IMG/VR virus record: IMGVR_UViG_3300027659_000091 | Span: 1 to 37,413 of that record | From: a virus | Direction: 5' to 3' (one strand) | Length of the DNA stretch: 37,413 bases | Part shown: in pieces, positions 1-6,789 of the stretch | Layout: each line of letters begins with the position of its first letter | Position numbering within the stretch: the first letter of the stretch is position 1 | The notes under the pieces: model-generated | The model's input: only the letters and a program-made list of their open reading frames with translations | Told to the model about the DNA's origin: nothing | Database searches by the model: none | Position numbers and translations under genes: made by a program

Positions 1-118
1 ATTCGACGAGCTCGTCAAGATGATCCTTTGCGTCTTCCCTTGAGCTATAGACATTCTTAATGGGATTGAAGTCCATGTATGGATCTACGCACTGCTCAAT
101 GACAATATAGACTTTCAT
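1..118 (-). CDS. Small hypothetical protein, C-terminal part outside window
   Basis: The reading frame starts at ATG 118 and is still open at the window edge (39 codons seen, beginning MKVYIVIEQ). The start overlaps the stop of the gene before it (ATGA at 115-118), the usual sign of translational coupling in this tightly packed early-type cluster. The product looks like a small acidic cytoplasmic protein ending in a helical EDAKDHLDEL stretch. No family is recognised. Confidence 0.7.
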   Translation of the reverse strand, partial: MKVYIVIEQCVDPYMDFNPIKNVYSSREDAKDHLDELVE

Positions 119-309
119 TCTACCTCCGCACCTTCGTAGAGTTCCATAATAGCTTCCAGCTCGTCGACTGCTTCGTCGACAGAATCGAATCCCGACTCGT
201 CGACTCCTGAGGCATAGTGCTTGACGTAGTAGGGACCAACGCCAGGACTATGCTCGACGTCGAACCCGACTTCACCATACGAGAATTTGTGAATAACGAT
301 ATCAGACAT
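115..309 (-). CDS. Small acidic hypothetical protein (64 aa)
   Basis: The start is taken at ATG 309 (MSDIVIHKF). It overlaps the stop of the upstream gene by 8 nt, and the longer possible N terminus does not look like protein. The product is strongly acidic (D/E rich from residue 35 on, VDEAVDELEAIMELYEGAEVE-like helix). Small acidic phage early proteins often bind or mimic nucleic-acid-binding host proteins, but no family is recognised and no function is claimed. Confidence 0.65.
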   Translation of the reverse strand: MSDIVIHKFSYGEVGFDVEHSPGVGPYYVKHYASGVDESGFDSVDEAVDELEAIMELYEGAEVE

Positions 310-592
310 ATTCCATCTCCATAGTTTCGTACACACGGGCTACAGCTTCACCTTTCAGACCGCCAATGTGCCAGCCATACTCACCTCGAGGTGTATAGAT
401 TTCCTTCCAGTCGTAGATCGTGGCGATCGTACCATCGCGGAACTTGATGCACCATTCGCAGGTCACCTTGTCGCCGCTGTCTTCGGGTCCGTAGGTCGGA
501 GCACCGAATACTCGCACGAGTTCGTCGTACGTAGTGTCAATGCGGCCTTTGAGAGAGGTGCCATTTACTAGCTTAGTCTTGGTGAACTTCAT
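302..592 (-). CDS. Conserved-looking small phage protein (96 aa)
   Basis: The start is placed at ATG 592 (MKFTKTKLVNG), overlapping the upstream stop as ATGA (589-592). The protein has a compact alpha/beta look with a central segment VRVFGAPTYGPEDSGDKV followed by CEWCIKFRDGTIATIYDWK, which predicts successive beta strands. Similar small proteins occur in large phage early regions as hypothetical proteins. Function unknown. Confidence 0.7.
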   Translation of the reverse strand: MKFTKTKLVNGTSLKGRIDTTYDELVRVFGAPTYGPEDSGDKVTCEWCIKFRDGTIATIYDWKEIYTPRGEYGWHIGGLKGEAVARVYETMEMEYV

Positions 593-879
593 GCATGCCG
601 CTCCTGAACATAGACATCGATGCGTTGGGCATCTTCCATTTTGATTGATTTGATCCACTGAAAGCGATACTTCGCTGCGGCAGGGTTACCCTTACCGAGA
701 CGTGGCTTGAGGCATACGCGATAGATCACAGGCTTTTCGCCGGTCCACTTTGCTCGCTGCTTGGCTAGCGTGTTCGAGGTACGTACGGTTTTGCGTACGA
801 TGTCGATTTGTTGTATATCGTTCACTGACATAGGATCTGCCGTGAAGATGTAGTTAGGAGTACGAGGTTTGATTTTCAT
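589..879 (-). CDS. Hypothetical protein, probably read from a leaderless mRNA
   Basis: This 96-aa basic protein begins MKIKPRTPNY at ATG 879. The -10 box TATAAT of its promoter (886-891) lies only 6 nt before the ATG, so transcription should begin at or next to the start codon, leaving no room for a ribosome binding site. The product is rich in Lys/Arg with a central block VRKTVRTSNTLAKQRAKW. No family recognised. Confidence 0.65.
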   Translation of the reverse strand: MKIKPRTPNYIFTADPMSVNDIQQIDIVRKTVRTSNTLAKQRAKWTGEKPVIYRVCLKPRLGKGNPAAAKYRFQWIKSIKMEDAQRIDVYVQERHA

Positions 880-885
880 GATTAA

Positions 886-914
886 ATTATATCAGGTTGA
901 CGAATATTTGTACA
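886..914 (-). promoter_or_regulatory. Promoter P1 (TGTACA-17-TATAAT)
   Basis: On the minus strand TGTACA (909-914) and TATAAT (886-891) are 17 bp apart. The spacer contains TTCGT, shared with other copies. It reads into the gene at 589-879. Confidence 0.8.
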
Positions 915-918
915 GGGC

Positions 919-1236
919 TTAAAGAGAAAGTTCCTGCGCACCATAGGTGATCTTGCCCTCGTACTCCCATTGGCTACGCTCGAAATCTGTGAGGTAGTCA
1001 TCAGCCACGATTTCCCAACCGATGATCTGCTCGCGGTACGCATCGTTATCTTGCTCGATCTTGGGACGTAGAGCCATCACAGTCTCTGTGACACGGTTGA
1101 AGTCCTTGAAGTTCTTCAGCACGTAATCACTGCCACCCTTCGCCTTCCAGTAGGCGTTTTCGCCGGTGCCGAGGGAACCGTCCTCGTTCCAGGCGTAGTT
1201 TTCGTAAACTTGAGTGGTGATGAGAAGTTTTGCCAT
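919..1236 (-). CDS. Hypothetical protein (105 aa)
   Basis: Starts MAKLLITTQVYENYAW at ATG 1236, about 30 nt downstream of promoter P2. The sequence predicts N-terminal beta structure, a Gly-rich loop (DGSLGTGENAYWKAKGG) and helices, with an acidic tail. Proteins of this general type are seen in other large phages as hypothetical proteins. No catalytic motif is visible, and the function is unknown. Confidence 0.75.
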   Translation of the reverse strand: MAKLLITTQVYENYAWNEDGSLGTGENAYWKAKGGSDYVLKNFKDFNRVTETVMALRPKIEQDNDAYREQIIGWEIVADDYLTDFERSQWEYEGKITYGAQELSL

Positions 1237-1265
1237 GTTTGCCCTTTGCTTGATTTGTTAGAACA

Positions 1266-1294
1266 ATTATATCAAATTAACGATTTACCGTACA
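1266..1294 (-). promoter_or_regulatory. Promoter P2 (TGTACG-17-TATAAT)
   Basis: TGTACG (1289-1294) and TATAAT (1266-1271) lie 17 bp apart on the minus strand, with ATCGT inside the spacer. It reads into the gene ending at 919. A GACT-AAAAC-AGTC hairpin lies just upstream at about 1302-1315. Confidence 0.75.
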
Positions 1295-1322
1295 GGGTAG
1301 TTGACTGTTTTAGTCGAGTATT

Positions 1323-1613
1323 TCACTCGTCCCCGTAGTACCCGTAGTCTTCGTCAGTGCCAAAGCCTGCAGATGCTAGCGCCGAACCAGCATCCCCGTC
1401 CATGCTGTCAACCTCGTCTCCGTCGAAGCCGAGCTCAAGGTAGACTGACTCACGTACCGCAGTGTCGGTCGCTTCACTGAAGCCTTCCTTTTGCGACAGA
1501 TCGTAAAGCTCCATCTCAACTTGATCCCAATTCATTTTCAGGATCTTAGCGCTACGTACAATACGAGCGACTGCATCATTACCAAACTCAGTGAACATTG
1601 CGAAGTCATTCAT
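1323..1613 (-). CDS. Acidic hypothetical protein (96 aa)
   Basis: The start is ATG 1613 (MNDFAMFTEFGNDAV), chosen because GGAG lies about 6 nt upstream. The N-terminal two thirds look helical (RIVRSAKILKMNWDQVEMEL). The tail is low complexity and very acidic with Gly/Tyr (DEDYGYYGDE). It follows the gene at 1615-1887 without a gap. Function unknown. Confidence 0.7.
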   Translation of the reverse strand: MNDFAMFTEFGNDAVARIVRSAKILKMNWDQVEMELYDLSQKEGFSEATDTAVRESVYLELGFDGDEVDSMDGDAGSALASAGFGTDEDYGYYGDE

Positions 1614-1614
1614 A

Positions 1615-1887
1615 TTAAGCTCCTTTACGCAGCATGCTTGCTGGCACCAAGTAACGACCTGAAGTACTTTCAACCACGACTTTTGTACGCTTTACTTCGC
1701 GAACCTTACCAGTCACACGATTACCAAACTTACTCGAAGTGTAAGTCACTGTGTCACCTGGCATGAAGTCAAACGTAGCCGTACGATTGTTCATACGTTG
1801 CTTTTCCTTGACGACTGTCACGATCTGACGATTCAGTTTCAAGAGGTCTTCGATAGTCATTGCATTCATTTGAGTTGCTGTAAGCAT
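1615..1887 (-). CDS. Small SH3/KOW-like phage protein (90 aa)
   Basis: Starts MLTATQMNAMTIEDLL with an AAGGA upstream. An N-terminal helix (residues 8-33) is followed by a beta-barrel-like half with MPGDTVTYTSSKFG, GKVREVKRTKVVVES and GRYLVPASML. This is the strand-turn pattern of SH3 or KOW-like small barrels. Such barrels often bind nucleic acid or protein, but a specific role cannot be read. It lies under promoter P3. Confidence 0.7.
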   Translation of the reverse strand: MLTATQMNAMTIEDLLKLNRQIVTVVKEKQRMNNRTATFDFMPGDTVTYTSSKFGNRVTGKVREVKRTKVVVESTSGRYLVPASMLRKGA

Positions 1888-1916
1888 TTGGGTTCCTTTT
1901 TTGATTTGTTAGATAG

Positions 1917-1945
1917 ATTCTATCAAATAGACGATTTATTGTACA
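1917..1945 (-). promoter_or_regulatory. Promoter P3 (TGTACA-17-TAGAAT)
   Basis: TGTACA (1940-1945) and TAGAAT (1917-1922) are 17 bp apart on the minus strand. The stretch before it carries the upstream cassette (GACTGTTTTAGTCAACT, then ATTAAATAACGG) also present at P4 and P9. Confidence 0.75.
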
Positions 1946-1979
1946 CCGTTATTTAATAGTTGACTAAAACAGTCGGGTA

Positions 1980-2294
1980 TTAGTCGCCTGAGTCGATTTC
2001 ATAAGATGAAACACAGTGTTTGCAGGTGTAACGAGTAAGACAACGTCCAATCGTAGTACTGGTGTATTCATGTTTGCAAGGCGTTCCATCCTCACGGAGA
2101 GGCACCTGACCACTTGGACGACCGTACATGGTCTGTCCTCCACAGTTGTTACAAGGGAGCGTATCAGTCTCCTTGTCATAACCAGCATATACGTCCTTGT
2201 AACGTTGTTCGAAGTCGAACAGTCCACGACGCTTTGAGCCATTACACACGGGACAGATCCCGTACCCTTTTTGAAGTTGTATTTGATTTTCCAT
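1980..2294 (-). CDS. Zinc-ribbon protein (104 aa)
   Basis: Three Cys pairs are visible: CPVC (residues 14-17), CNNC (48-51) and, near the end, CKHC, plus CKHEY with a Cys/His pair. This suggests one or two treble-clef or DnaJ-type zinc ribbons. The promoter -10 (TAGAAT, 2301-2306) ends 6 nt before ATG 2294, so the mRNA is probably leaderless. Likely a small nucleic-acid or protein-binding factor; no family is assigned. Confidence 0.75.
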   Translation of the reverse strand: MENQIQLQKGYGICPVCNGSKRRGLFDFEQRYKDVYAGYDKETDTLPCNNCGGQTMYGRPSGQVPLREDGTPCKHEYTSTTIGRCLTRYTCKHCVSSYEIDSGD

Positions 2295-2300
2295 AGTAGT

Positions 2301-2329
2301 ATTCTATCAAATAGACGATTTATTGTACA
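2301..2329 (-). promoter_or_regulatory. Promoter P4 (TGTACA-17-TAGAAT)
   Basis: TGTACA (2324-2329) and TAGAAT (2301-2306) are 17 bp apart on the minus strand. About 35 bp around it are nearly identical to P3, including the upstream ATTAAATAACGG. Confidence 0.75.
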
Positions 2330-2368
2330 CCGTTATTTAATAGTTGACTAAAACAGTATACTATTTCA

Positions 2369-2560
2369 TCAGATGAAATTCGACCCCAAAAGGAAGGATT
2401 TGAATTCTTGAATACTTTGGTTTTCACCTTGGACTGTAAAATATCCAAGTTCAAGATCTGATTCATTTTCGATGATTCGTAAATCCAAAGTATTCAGATC
2501 ATCGAAAATAGTAGAAACGTATTCTAAAAGAATTACGAAAGAAAATTTACAATTTGACAT
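2369..2560 (-). CDS. Small hypothetical protein (63 aa)
   Basis: Starts MSNCKFSFVILL at ATG 2560, with CGGAG 6 nt upstream in a short leader from promoter P5. The product is acidic with alternating hydrophobic segments (FSFVILLEYVSTIF), consistent with a small alpha/beta fold rather than a membrane helix. No family recognised. Confidence 0.6.
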   Translation of the reverse strand: MSNCKFSFVILLEYVSTIFDDLNTLDLRIIENESDLELGYFTVQGENQSIQEFKSFLLGSNFI

Positions 2561-2579
2561 TTTTTACTCCGAAAAGTAG

Positions 2580-2608
2580 ATTATATCAAATTGACGATTT
2601 ATTGTACA
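2580..2608 (-). promoter_or_regulatory. Promoter P5 (TGTACA-17-TATAAT)
   Basis: TGTACA (2603-2608) and TATAAT (2580-2585) are 17 bp apart on the minus strand. The spacer has ATCGT. It reads into the gene at 2369-2560. Confidence 0.8.
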
Positions 2609-2610
2609 GG

Positions 2611-2889
2611 CTACTCGCGACTCCACACGGCGCCATCATCAACAAATTGATTGGATGTAAGATGCGGTGCATTCATATCGGGTGGAGATACCGGAGCATC
2701 ACGGTCCTCATCCCAATTCAAACTCCAAGCACGCTCTTGGCCTGCATCAGTGTACAGCATCTTATCACGCATCTTTTGCTTGTACTCATCATCACGTCCT
2801 ATGTTAGAACACGTCTTCGAACAGAATGTCCCCTTCTTTCGATGCGTTAGACTACACGTTGGACACACTTTCTCTCTATATTGTCCCAT
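2611..2889 (-). CDS. Small zinc-finger protein (92 aa)
   Basis: The start is ATG 2889 (MGQYREKVCPTC), preceded by GGAGG at the right distance. Four cysteines (CPTC at 9-12, CSKTC about 12 residues on) form a compact treble-clef-like zinc site with a basic THRKKG loop. The C-terminal half is acidic and probably flexible. The first codons are copied as an inverted repeat on the other side of the divergent promoter region. Function unknown, possibly DNA binding. Confidence 0.7.
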   Translation of the reverse strand: MGQYREKVCPTCSLTHRKKGTFCSKTCSNIGRDDEYKQKMRDKMLYTDAGQERAWSLNWDEDRDAPVSPPDMNAPHLTSNQFVDDGAVWSRE

Positions 2890-2940
2890 AAACCCTCCAT
2901 AATATAAATATGTATAATCCCGACAATATAGAAAGTGTGT
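2863..2940. repeat. Imperfect inverted repeat around the divergent promoter region
   Basis: Arms are 2863-2885 and 2922-2940. The right arm (GACAATATAGAAAGTGTGT) is the reverse complement of the left apart from a 4-nt GAGA insert. The left arm is the start of the minus-strand zinc-finger gene; the right arm is the 5' leader of the plus-strand operon. Confidence 0.7.
2903..2910 (+). promoter_or_regulatory. T4-late-type promoter box of the plus-strand operon
   Basis: The octamer TATAAATA is the T4 late promoter consensus (read in T4 by gp55-programmed RNA polymerase). It lies 33 nt before ATG 2944, the first gene of the only plus-strand operon. No good -35 box exists here for the overlapping TATAAT at 2913-2918. 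Confidence 0.55.
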
Positions 2941-2943
2941 TAA

Positions 2944-3186
2944 ATGCACAAAAGAATCGCTACAGCGGTGCTTTTTGTCATGGTAATATTATGTCTAACT
3001 CAAGCAAGTTCATCTTCACCATTATATGGAGGTGATAAACCTAATGTAGCAAAAGAAATTCCTTCTAGAGAGAAAGAAGTAAAACTCAATTACGGTGTTG
3101 CTGAATGTGTTAGAACTGTTTGGATTGGTGATATTAATAGGACACTAATTTGTGTCGAGTACCGCTATAAAAAAGAAGTTAAGTAA
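2944..3186 (+). CDS. Small exported protein with signal peptide
   Basis: MHKR followed by a hydrophobic run (IATAVLFVMVILCLTQA) is a classic signal peptide, with likely cleavage after residue 21-23. The mature part of about 57 aa is basic and has two Cys that could form a disulfide in the periplasm. First gene of the plus operon; its stop overlaps the next start (TAATG). No family recognised. Confidence 0.7.
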   Translation: MHKRIATAVLFVMVILCLTQASSSSPLYGGDKPNVAKEIPSREKEVKLNYGVAECVRTVWIGDINRTLICVEYRYKKEVK

Positions 3187-3956
3187 TGGATCCGCTAACG
3201 CTATTCGCTCTTGCTAATGGTGCAGTATCTGCGATCAAGGCCGGGTGCAAACTTTATAAAGACATCAAAGGTGCAGCTGGAGATATTAAGGATGTACTCA
3301 AAGATCTAGATGCGCAGTTTCATGGTGCATATGCAGCAAAGGGAAAGAAGCCACCACCAGAAGCAGTCAAACAACTGAATGAAGAAAAGGCGAGAGTAAA
3401 GGATTTAAACAAGCAAGATTCAGGTGACATTTATTTCGAACTTGGTCAACATCTTGGTGCTTTCTTTGACAATCAAGCAAAATGTATAGCAGTATTTGAA
3501 GCAGAAGAAAAAAGATCATATGATTTATATACTGGTGATTCTTCTGTAGGTGCTCGGGCCCTACAAAGAGTACTGATGAAAAAGAAACTCGAACAAATGG
3601 AAGTAGAGTTACGTGAGGTAATGATATATCAAAGTCCACCAGAACTTGGCGCTCTATGGACAGAAGTGTTACAGCAGTCTAAAATACTAAACGCAAGACA
3701 GGCAATTGCATTAAAGAAACAAATTGAAGCGCAACACAAACAAGATGTTGAACATGCTAATTTTATGAAAAAGGTGTATACAGCAACTTGGTGGGTATGT
3801 GGATTTATAGGAATATTATTACTAGCTCTTGTCATGATGGTATTCGTTGCTCATGATAGAATGGAAAAGTATCCTCAGTTGGGTTATGAGTTATTTCCAA
3901 AAACTGAGAAACAAAGAAGACAGGAAGCCATGCCTAAAGAATATATTGGAAGATAA
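3186..3956 (+). CDS. Membrane-anchored helical protein, paralogue of 4265-4759
   Basis: 256 aa. The N terminus MDPLTLFALANGAVSAIKAG is followed by long amphipathic helices (residues 25-190, rich in K/E/Q). One strong transmembrane segment (about 198-222) and a short charged tail follow. The same layout and a similar N terminus (MIDPITALAGIQSAVALIKK) occur in the gene at 4265, so the two are probably duplicates. Tail-anchored topology would place the large helical domain in the cytoplasm. Proteins of this look occur near virion genes of T4-like phages, but the role is not known. Confidence 0.75.
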   Translation: MDPLTLFALANGAVSAIKAGCKLYKDIKGAAGDIKDVLKDLDAQFHGAYAAKGKKPPPEAVKQLNEEKARVKDLNKQDSGDIYFELGQHLGAFFDNQAKCIAVFEAEEKRSYDLYTGDSSVGARALQRVLMKKKLEQMEVELREVMIYQSPPELGALWTEVLQQSKILNARQAIALKKQIEAQHKQDVEHANFMKKVYTATWWVCGFIGILLLALVMMVFVAHDRMEKYPQLGYELFPKTEKQRRQEAMPKEYIGR

Positions 3957-3957
3957 T

Positions 3958-4239
3958 ATGAAAGCACTAGCATTATTAATACTTGGTTTTTCGCTATCCG
4001 TTCAGGCGCAAGTACAAACATTTACATACAACTATCAAGTGATTTGTGGTCCAACGATCCTAATAATAGAATTTCTTTCTAAAACACAAAAAGAAGAATT
4101 GACTTGGACAGGATCAGATATTTCAGATGGATCATCATATTCTTTATGGGAAGATAAAGACGGTAACTGGACACTACTAAAAAAAGGTAGAGAAATTGCT
4201 TGTATCATAGGTTCTGGTACAAAACCAAAGATTATATAA
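3958..4239 (+). CDS. Small exported protein (93 aa) with signal peptide
   Basis: The start is ATG 3958, one base after the upstream stop. MKALALLILGFSLSVQA is a signal peptide with an AxA-like cleavage site before QVQTF. The mature domain has two Cys (ICGP and IACIIG), probably a disulfide, and a beta-rich pattern ending in WTLLKKGREIACIIG. Likely periplasmic; no family recognised. Confidence 0.7.
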   Translation: MKALALLILGFSLSVQAQVQTFTYNYQVICGPTILIIEFLSKTQKEELTWTGSDISDGSSYSLWEDKDGNWTLLKKGREIACIIGSGTKPKII

Positions 4240-4264
4240 CAATAAAAAAGAAAGACAAAAAGAA

Positions 4265-4759
4265 ATGATCGACCCAATCACAGCACTAGCTGGTATACAA
4301 TCAGCCGTGGCATTAATTAAAAAGGTGTCAAAAACTGTAGATGATGTTTCTTCACTCGGACCAGTTCTGGGTAAATATTTTGATGCTAAAAGTACTGCTA
4401 CCAAAGCAGCTGTATCAGCTAAGAACTCTGGTAACAAATCTAGCATGGGCGCTGCAATTCAAATCGAGATGGCATTAGATCAGGCAGTACAGTTTGAGAA
4501 AGAACTACAATTATTGTTCATGCAAGCTGGCAAAATTGATGTGTGGAATAAAATAAAGCAGCGTGCTGCTCAGATGGATGCAGATGCTGCCCATGACATA
4601 AGAAGAGAAAAAGAAGCTACTGTAAAACGTAAGAGAGAAATTAATGAAGCGATAGAGATGAGTATAGCAGTCTTGTTAATCGTAGTAACAGTCATTGGTC
4701 TCGCATGGGGCACTTATGAACTCATTGAATACTGTAAAATGCATGGATGTAGAAATTAA
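4265..4759 (+). CDS. Membrane-anchored helical protein, paralogue of 3186-3956
   Basis: 164 aa: N-terminal MIDPITALAGIQSAVALIKK, an Ala/Lys/Gln-rich helical domain, a coiled-coil stretch (DIRREKEATVKRKREINEAI), one transmembrane helix (about 133-153) and a short tail with Cys and His (EYCKMHGCRN). It is a shorter version of the 3186 gene, suggesting duplication and perhaps a hetero-oligomeric membrane complex. The stop lies within the region that holds the iscU start. Confidence 0.75.
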   Translation: MIDPITALAGIQSAVALIKKVSKTVDDVSSLGPVLGKYFDAKSTATKAAVSAKNSGNKSSMGAAIQIEMALDQAVQFEKELQLLFMQAGKIDVWNKIKQRAAQMDADAAHDIRREKEATVKRKREINEAIEMSIAVLLIVVTVIGLAWGTYELIEYCKMHGCRN

Positions 4760-5156
4760 ATTGGCTTACTCCGACAAAGTTATTGACCACTACGAGAATC
4801 CACGAAATGTTGGTTCTCTAGATAAAAACGATCCAACAGTTGGTACTGGTATGGTTGGTGCACCAGCATGTGGTGATGTAATGAAACTACAAATTAAGGT
4901 AGATAGTGATGGTATTATTAGAGATGCTAAGTTCAAGACATATGGTTGTGGTTCAGCAATCGCCAGTTCGTCGTTGGTTACAGAATGGGTTAAAGGGATG
5001 CATATTAATGATGCTGTTAACTTACGCAACTCTCAGATTGCCGAAGAACTAGCATTACCTCCAGTTAAGATTCACTGCTCCATACTTGCAGAAGATGCAA
5101 TTAAAGCAGCAATAAAAGATTATAAACAAAAATGCGAGGAGATAAATTTATGTTAG
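4743..5156 (+). CDS. iscU: Iron-sulfur cluster scaffold protein IscU
   Basis: Near-complete match to bacterial IscU: AYSDKVIDHYENPRNVGS, the three cluster-ligand cysteines (C37, C63, C106 in E. coli numbering), D39, H105, and the LPPVK motif (99-103) that HscA recognises. IscU assembles [2Fe-2S] clusters with sulfur from IscS. ATG 4743 is the only ATG start and adds six residues. A TTG at 4761 sits exactly where E. coli IscU has Met1, so either may be used. The tail has an extra Cys (EEINLC). No iscS, hscA or hscB is nearby, so it would work with host partners. The gene overlaps the next by 7 nt. Confidence 0.93.
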   Translation: MDVEIKLAYSDKVIDHYENPRNVGSLDKNDPTVGTGMVGAPACGDVMKLQIKVDSDGIIRDAKFKTYGCGSAIASSSLVTEWVKGMHINDAVNLRNSQIAEELALPPVKIHCSILAEDAIKAAIKDYKQKCEEINLC

Positions 5157-5845
5157 GTGCAAATTATGTGGATAACGGTATCTCAGCTTATCGTTCAGCA
5201 GAAGAAATTAACAGCGCAATGGGTCGTGTCTATGGACATATGAGTCTAGCAGTTATTGTGTCAATGATTGTTAGTTATTTTGTTGGAACCAGTCCAGAAT
5301 TACTACAATTCTTTTTTACTGGTATTACTAAATGGATTGTGATCTTTGCTCCACTGGCAGCAATTTTTGGAGTTGGCTATGTACTAGGTAACAATCCTAG
5401 TAAAAGTGTGGCACAATTTTGTTTGCATGGATTTGCAGCATTGATGGGATTAAGTTTTGCAATGATCTTTGCAGTATTTGCGATGGGATCGATTGTATCA
5501 TCTTTTATGGGTGCAGCTATATTGTTTGGTGTCATGAGTGGCTATGGCTATTTTACTAAACAAAGTTTAGACTCTATGGGAAAGTTTATGATAGTTGGAT
5601 TGATTGCCATCTGCATTGCCAGTATCGTTAATATCTTTATTGGCAGCACCGTGATGCAGATGGTTATCAGTGCATTGGCAATCATTATCTTCTTAGGATT
5701 AACTGCTTATGATACACAAAAGATTCGTGAAGAACTAAGTGTAGAAACCAGTGATGCAGCAGAAGTAAGTGGTGCCTTGACTTTATACATGGACTTTATA
5801 AATTTGTTCTTAAACTTACTACAGTTGTTCGGAGACAGAAAGTGA
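5150..5845 (+). CDS. Bax inhibitor-1 (BI-1/YccA) family membrane protein
   Basis: Starts at ATG 5150 behind GAGGAG. Seven predicted membrane helices begin with the family segment VYGHMSLAVIVSMIVSYFVG. Typical signatures follow: LTAYDTQKIREE near the C terminus and a final helix with ALTLYMDFINLFLNLLQLFG. Bacterial members (YccA, YbhL) are inner-membrane proteins; YccA restrains the FtsH protease, and others act as pH-sensitive calcium leak channels. It sits inside an Fe-S assembly operon (overlapping iscU, 1 nt before iscA), which is unusual. A role in preventing premature membrane damage or FtsH action is conceivable but in doubt. Confidence 0.9.
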   Translation: MLGANYVDNGISAYRSAEEINSAMGRVYGHMSLAVIVSMIVSYFVGTSPELLQFFFTGITKWIVIFAPLAAIFGVGYVLGNNPSKSVAQFCLHGFAALMGLSFAMIFAVFAMGSIVSSFMGAAILFGVMSGYGYFTKQSLDSMGKFMIVGLIAICIASIVNIFIGSTVMQMVISALAIIIFLGLTAYDTQKIREELSVETSDAAEVSGALTLYMDFINLFLNLLQLFGDRK

Positions 5846-5846
5846 C

Positions 5847-6173
5847 ATGATATCACTAACTGAAAAAGCATATGAGAAAGTTAAATCTCAACTTCAGAAA
5901 CGTGGCAAGGGAGTTGGCATTCGACTTGGTGTAAGAACTACTGGTTGCAGTGGTCTAGCATATACAATGGAATACGTTGACAAGTATGAGGCTGAAGTTG
6001 GTGTGACTAACTACGCTCAAAAAGATTTTGCAGTTCTCGTGGACGCAAAGAGTGATGCTTACCTAAATGGATTAACCATGGATTGGGTACGTAATGGACT
6101 CAATGAAGGATTTGATTTTAAAAATCCAAATGAAAGAGACCGCTGTGGTTGCGGAGAAAGTTTCAGAGTATAA
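5847..6173 (+). CDS. iscA: A-type iron-sulfur carrier IscA
   Basis: 108 aa, full length. The segment RGKGVGIRLGVRTTGCSGLA and the C-terminal CGCGESF are IscA signatures; the three ligand cysteines are C34, C100 and C102. The internal GLNEGFDFKNPN also matches IscA rather than ErpA. A-type carriers receive clusters from IscU and pass them to apoproteins. The start ATG 5847 lies one base after the upstream stop. Confidence 0.92.
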   Translation: MISLTEKAYEKVKSQLQKRGKGVGIRLGVRTTGCSGLAYTMEYVDKYEAEVGVTNYAQKDFAVLVDAKSDAYLNGLTMDWVRNGLNEGFDFKNPNERDRCGCGESFRV

Positions 6174-6233
6174 ATGGCGCATATCGCAGCAAACTTACCA
6201 ACACAGTAATGTACGAACAATCAGAATGACAAA

Positions 6234-6449
6234 ATGACAAAAACACTATCAGGCTTCTTGGATATTTTTGAAGGTAGACTTAATAAATTAAGACATACTC
6301 TAAAAACTGAATTAGAAAAAACTAAATCGGAGAGGTGTAGAACTACAATTAAAACTGCTCTAAAGGATGCTAGGAAATTGAAGAAAGTGGTTCAACAAGG
6401 CCGAGAAGAAAATAAACAATCTTGCCCACATTGCGGCGGTAAAATATAA
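6234..6449 (+). CDS. Small basic coiled-coil protein with terminal zinc knuckle
   Basis: 71 aa: a helical, Lys/Arg-rich body (FLDIFEGRLNKLRHTLKTEL) and a C-terminal CPHCGGKI half-site that could bind zinc with a partner chain. It lies between iscA and erpA in the same operon. The 60 nt before it hold only two tiny coupled frames (6174-6209 and 6209-6229). Function unknown. Confidence 0.6.
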   Translation: MTKTLSGFLDIFEGRLNKLRHTLKTELEKTKSERCRTTIKTALKDARKLKKVVQQGREENKQSCPHCGGKI

Positions 6450-6465
6450 AAAAGTGGAAAAATAA

Positions 6466-6789
6466 ATGTTAACAATAACAGAATCCGCAAAAATAAAAAT
6501 ACTGGATCTTTTTGCAGAAGAAGGTAATCCAGATTTAAAATTAAGAACCTTTGTTCAAGGTGGTGGATGTAGTGGCATGAGTTACGGATTTACATTTGAT
6601 GAAATAAAAAATGAAGATGATTTTGAAATGGAATTAGGAAATACTGGGTTATTGATTGATGCAATGAGTATGCAATATCTAACAGGCGCAACTGTGGATT
6701 ACAAAGAAGATATACAGGGCTCGCAGTTTGTTATAACTAATCCAAATGCTCAATCCACTTGTGGTTGTGGAAGTTCGTTTAGTGTATGA
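6466..6789 (+). CDS. erpA: Iron-sulfur cluster insertion protein ErpA
   Basis: 107 aa. [32 protein letters not shown] and the ending [11 protein letters not shown] match ErpA much better than IscA. Ligand cysteines are C35, C99 and C101. In E. coli ErpA is the essential carrier that delivers clusters to isoprenoid and respiratory enzymes. Having both IscA and ErpA with IscU gives the phage a scaffold and two carriers. Its stop overlaps the next start (ATGA). Confidence 0.93.
   Translation: MLTITESAKIKILDLFAEEGNPDLKLRTFVQGGGCSGMSYGFTFDEIKNEDDFEMELGNTGLLIDAMSMQYLTGATVDYKEDIQGSQFVITNPNAQSTCGCGSSFSV

Noticed and set aside
6174-6230. Chain of tiny coupled frames (11 and 6 codons) after iscA
   Set aside because: They are joined by TAAATG/TAATG overlaps but are too short and lack RBS; probably a spacer or eroded gene.
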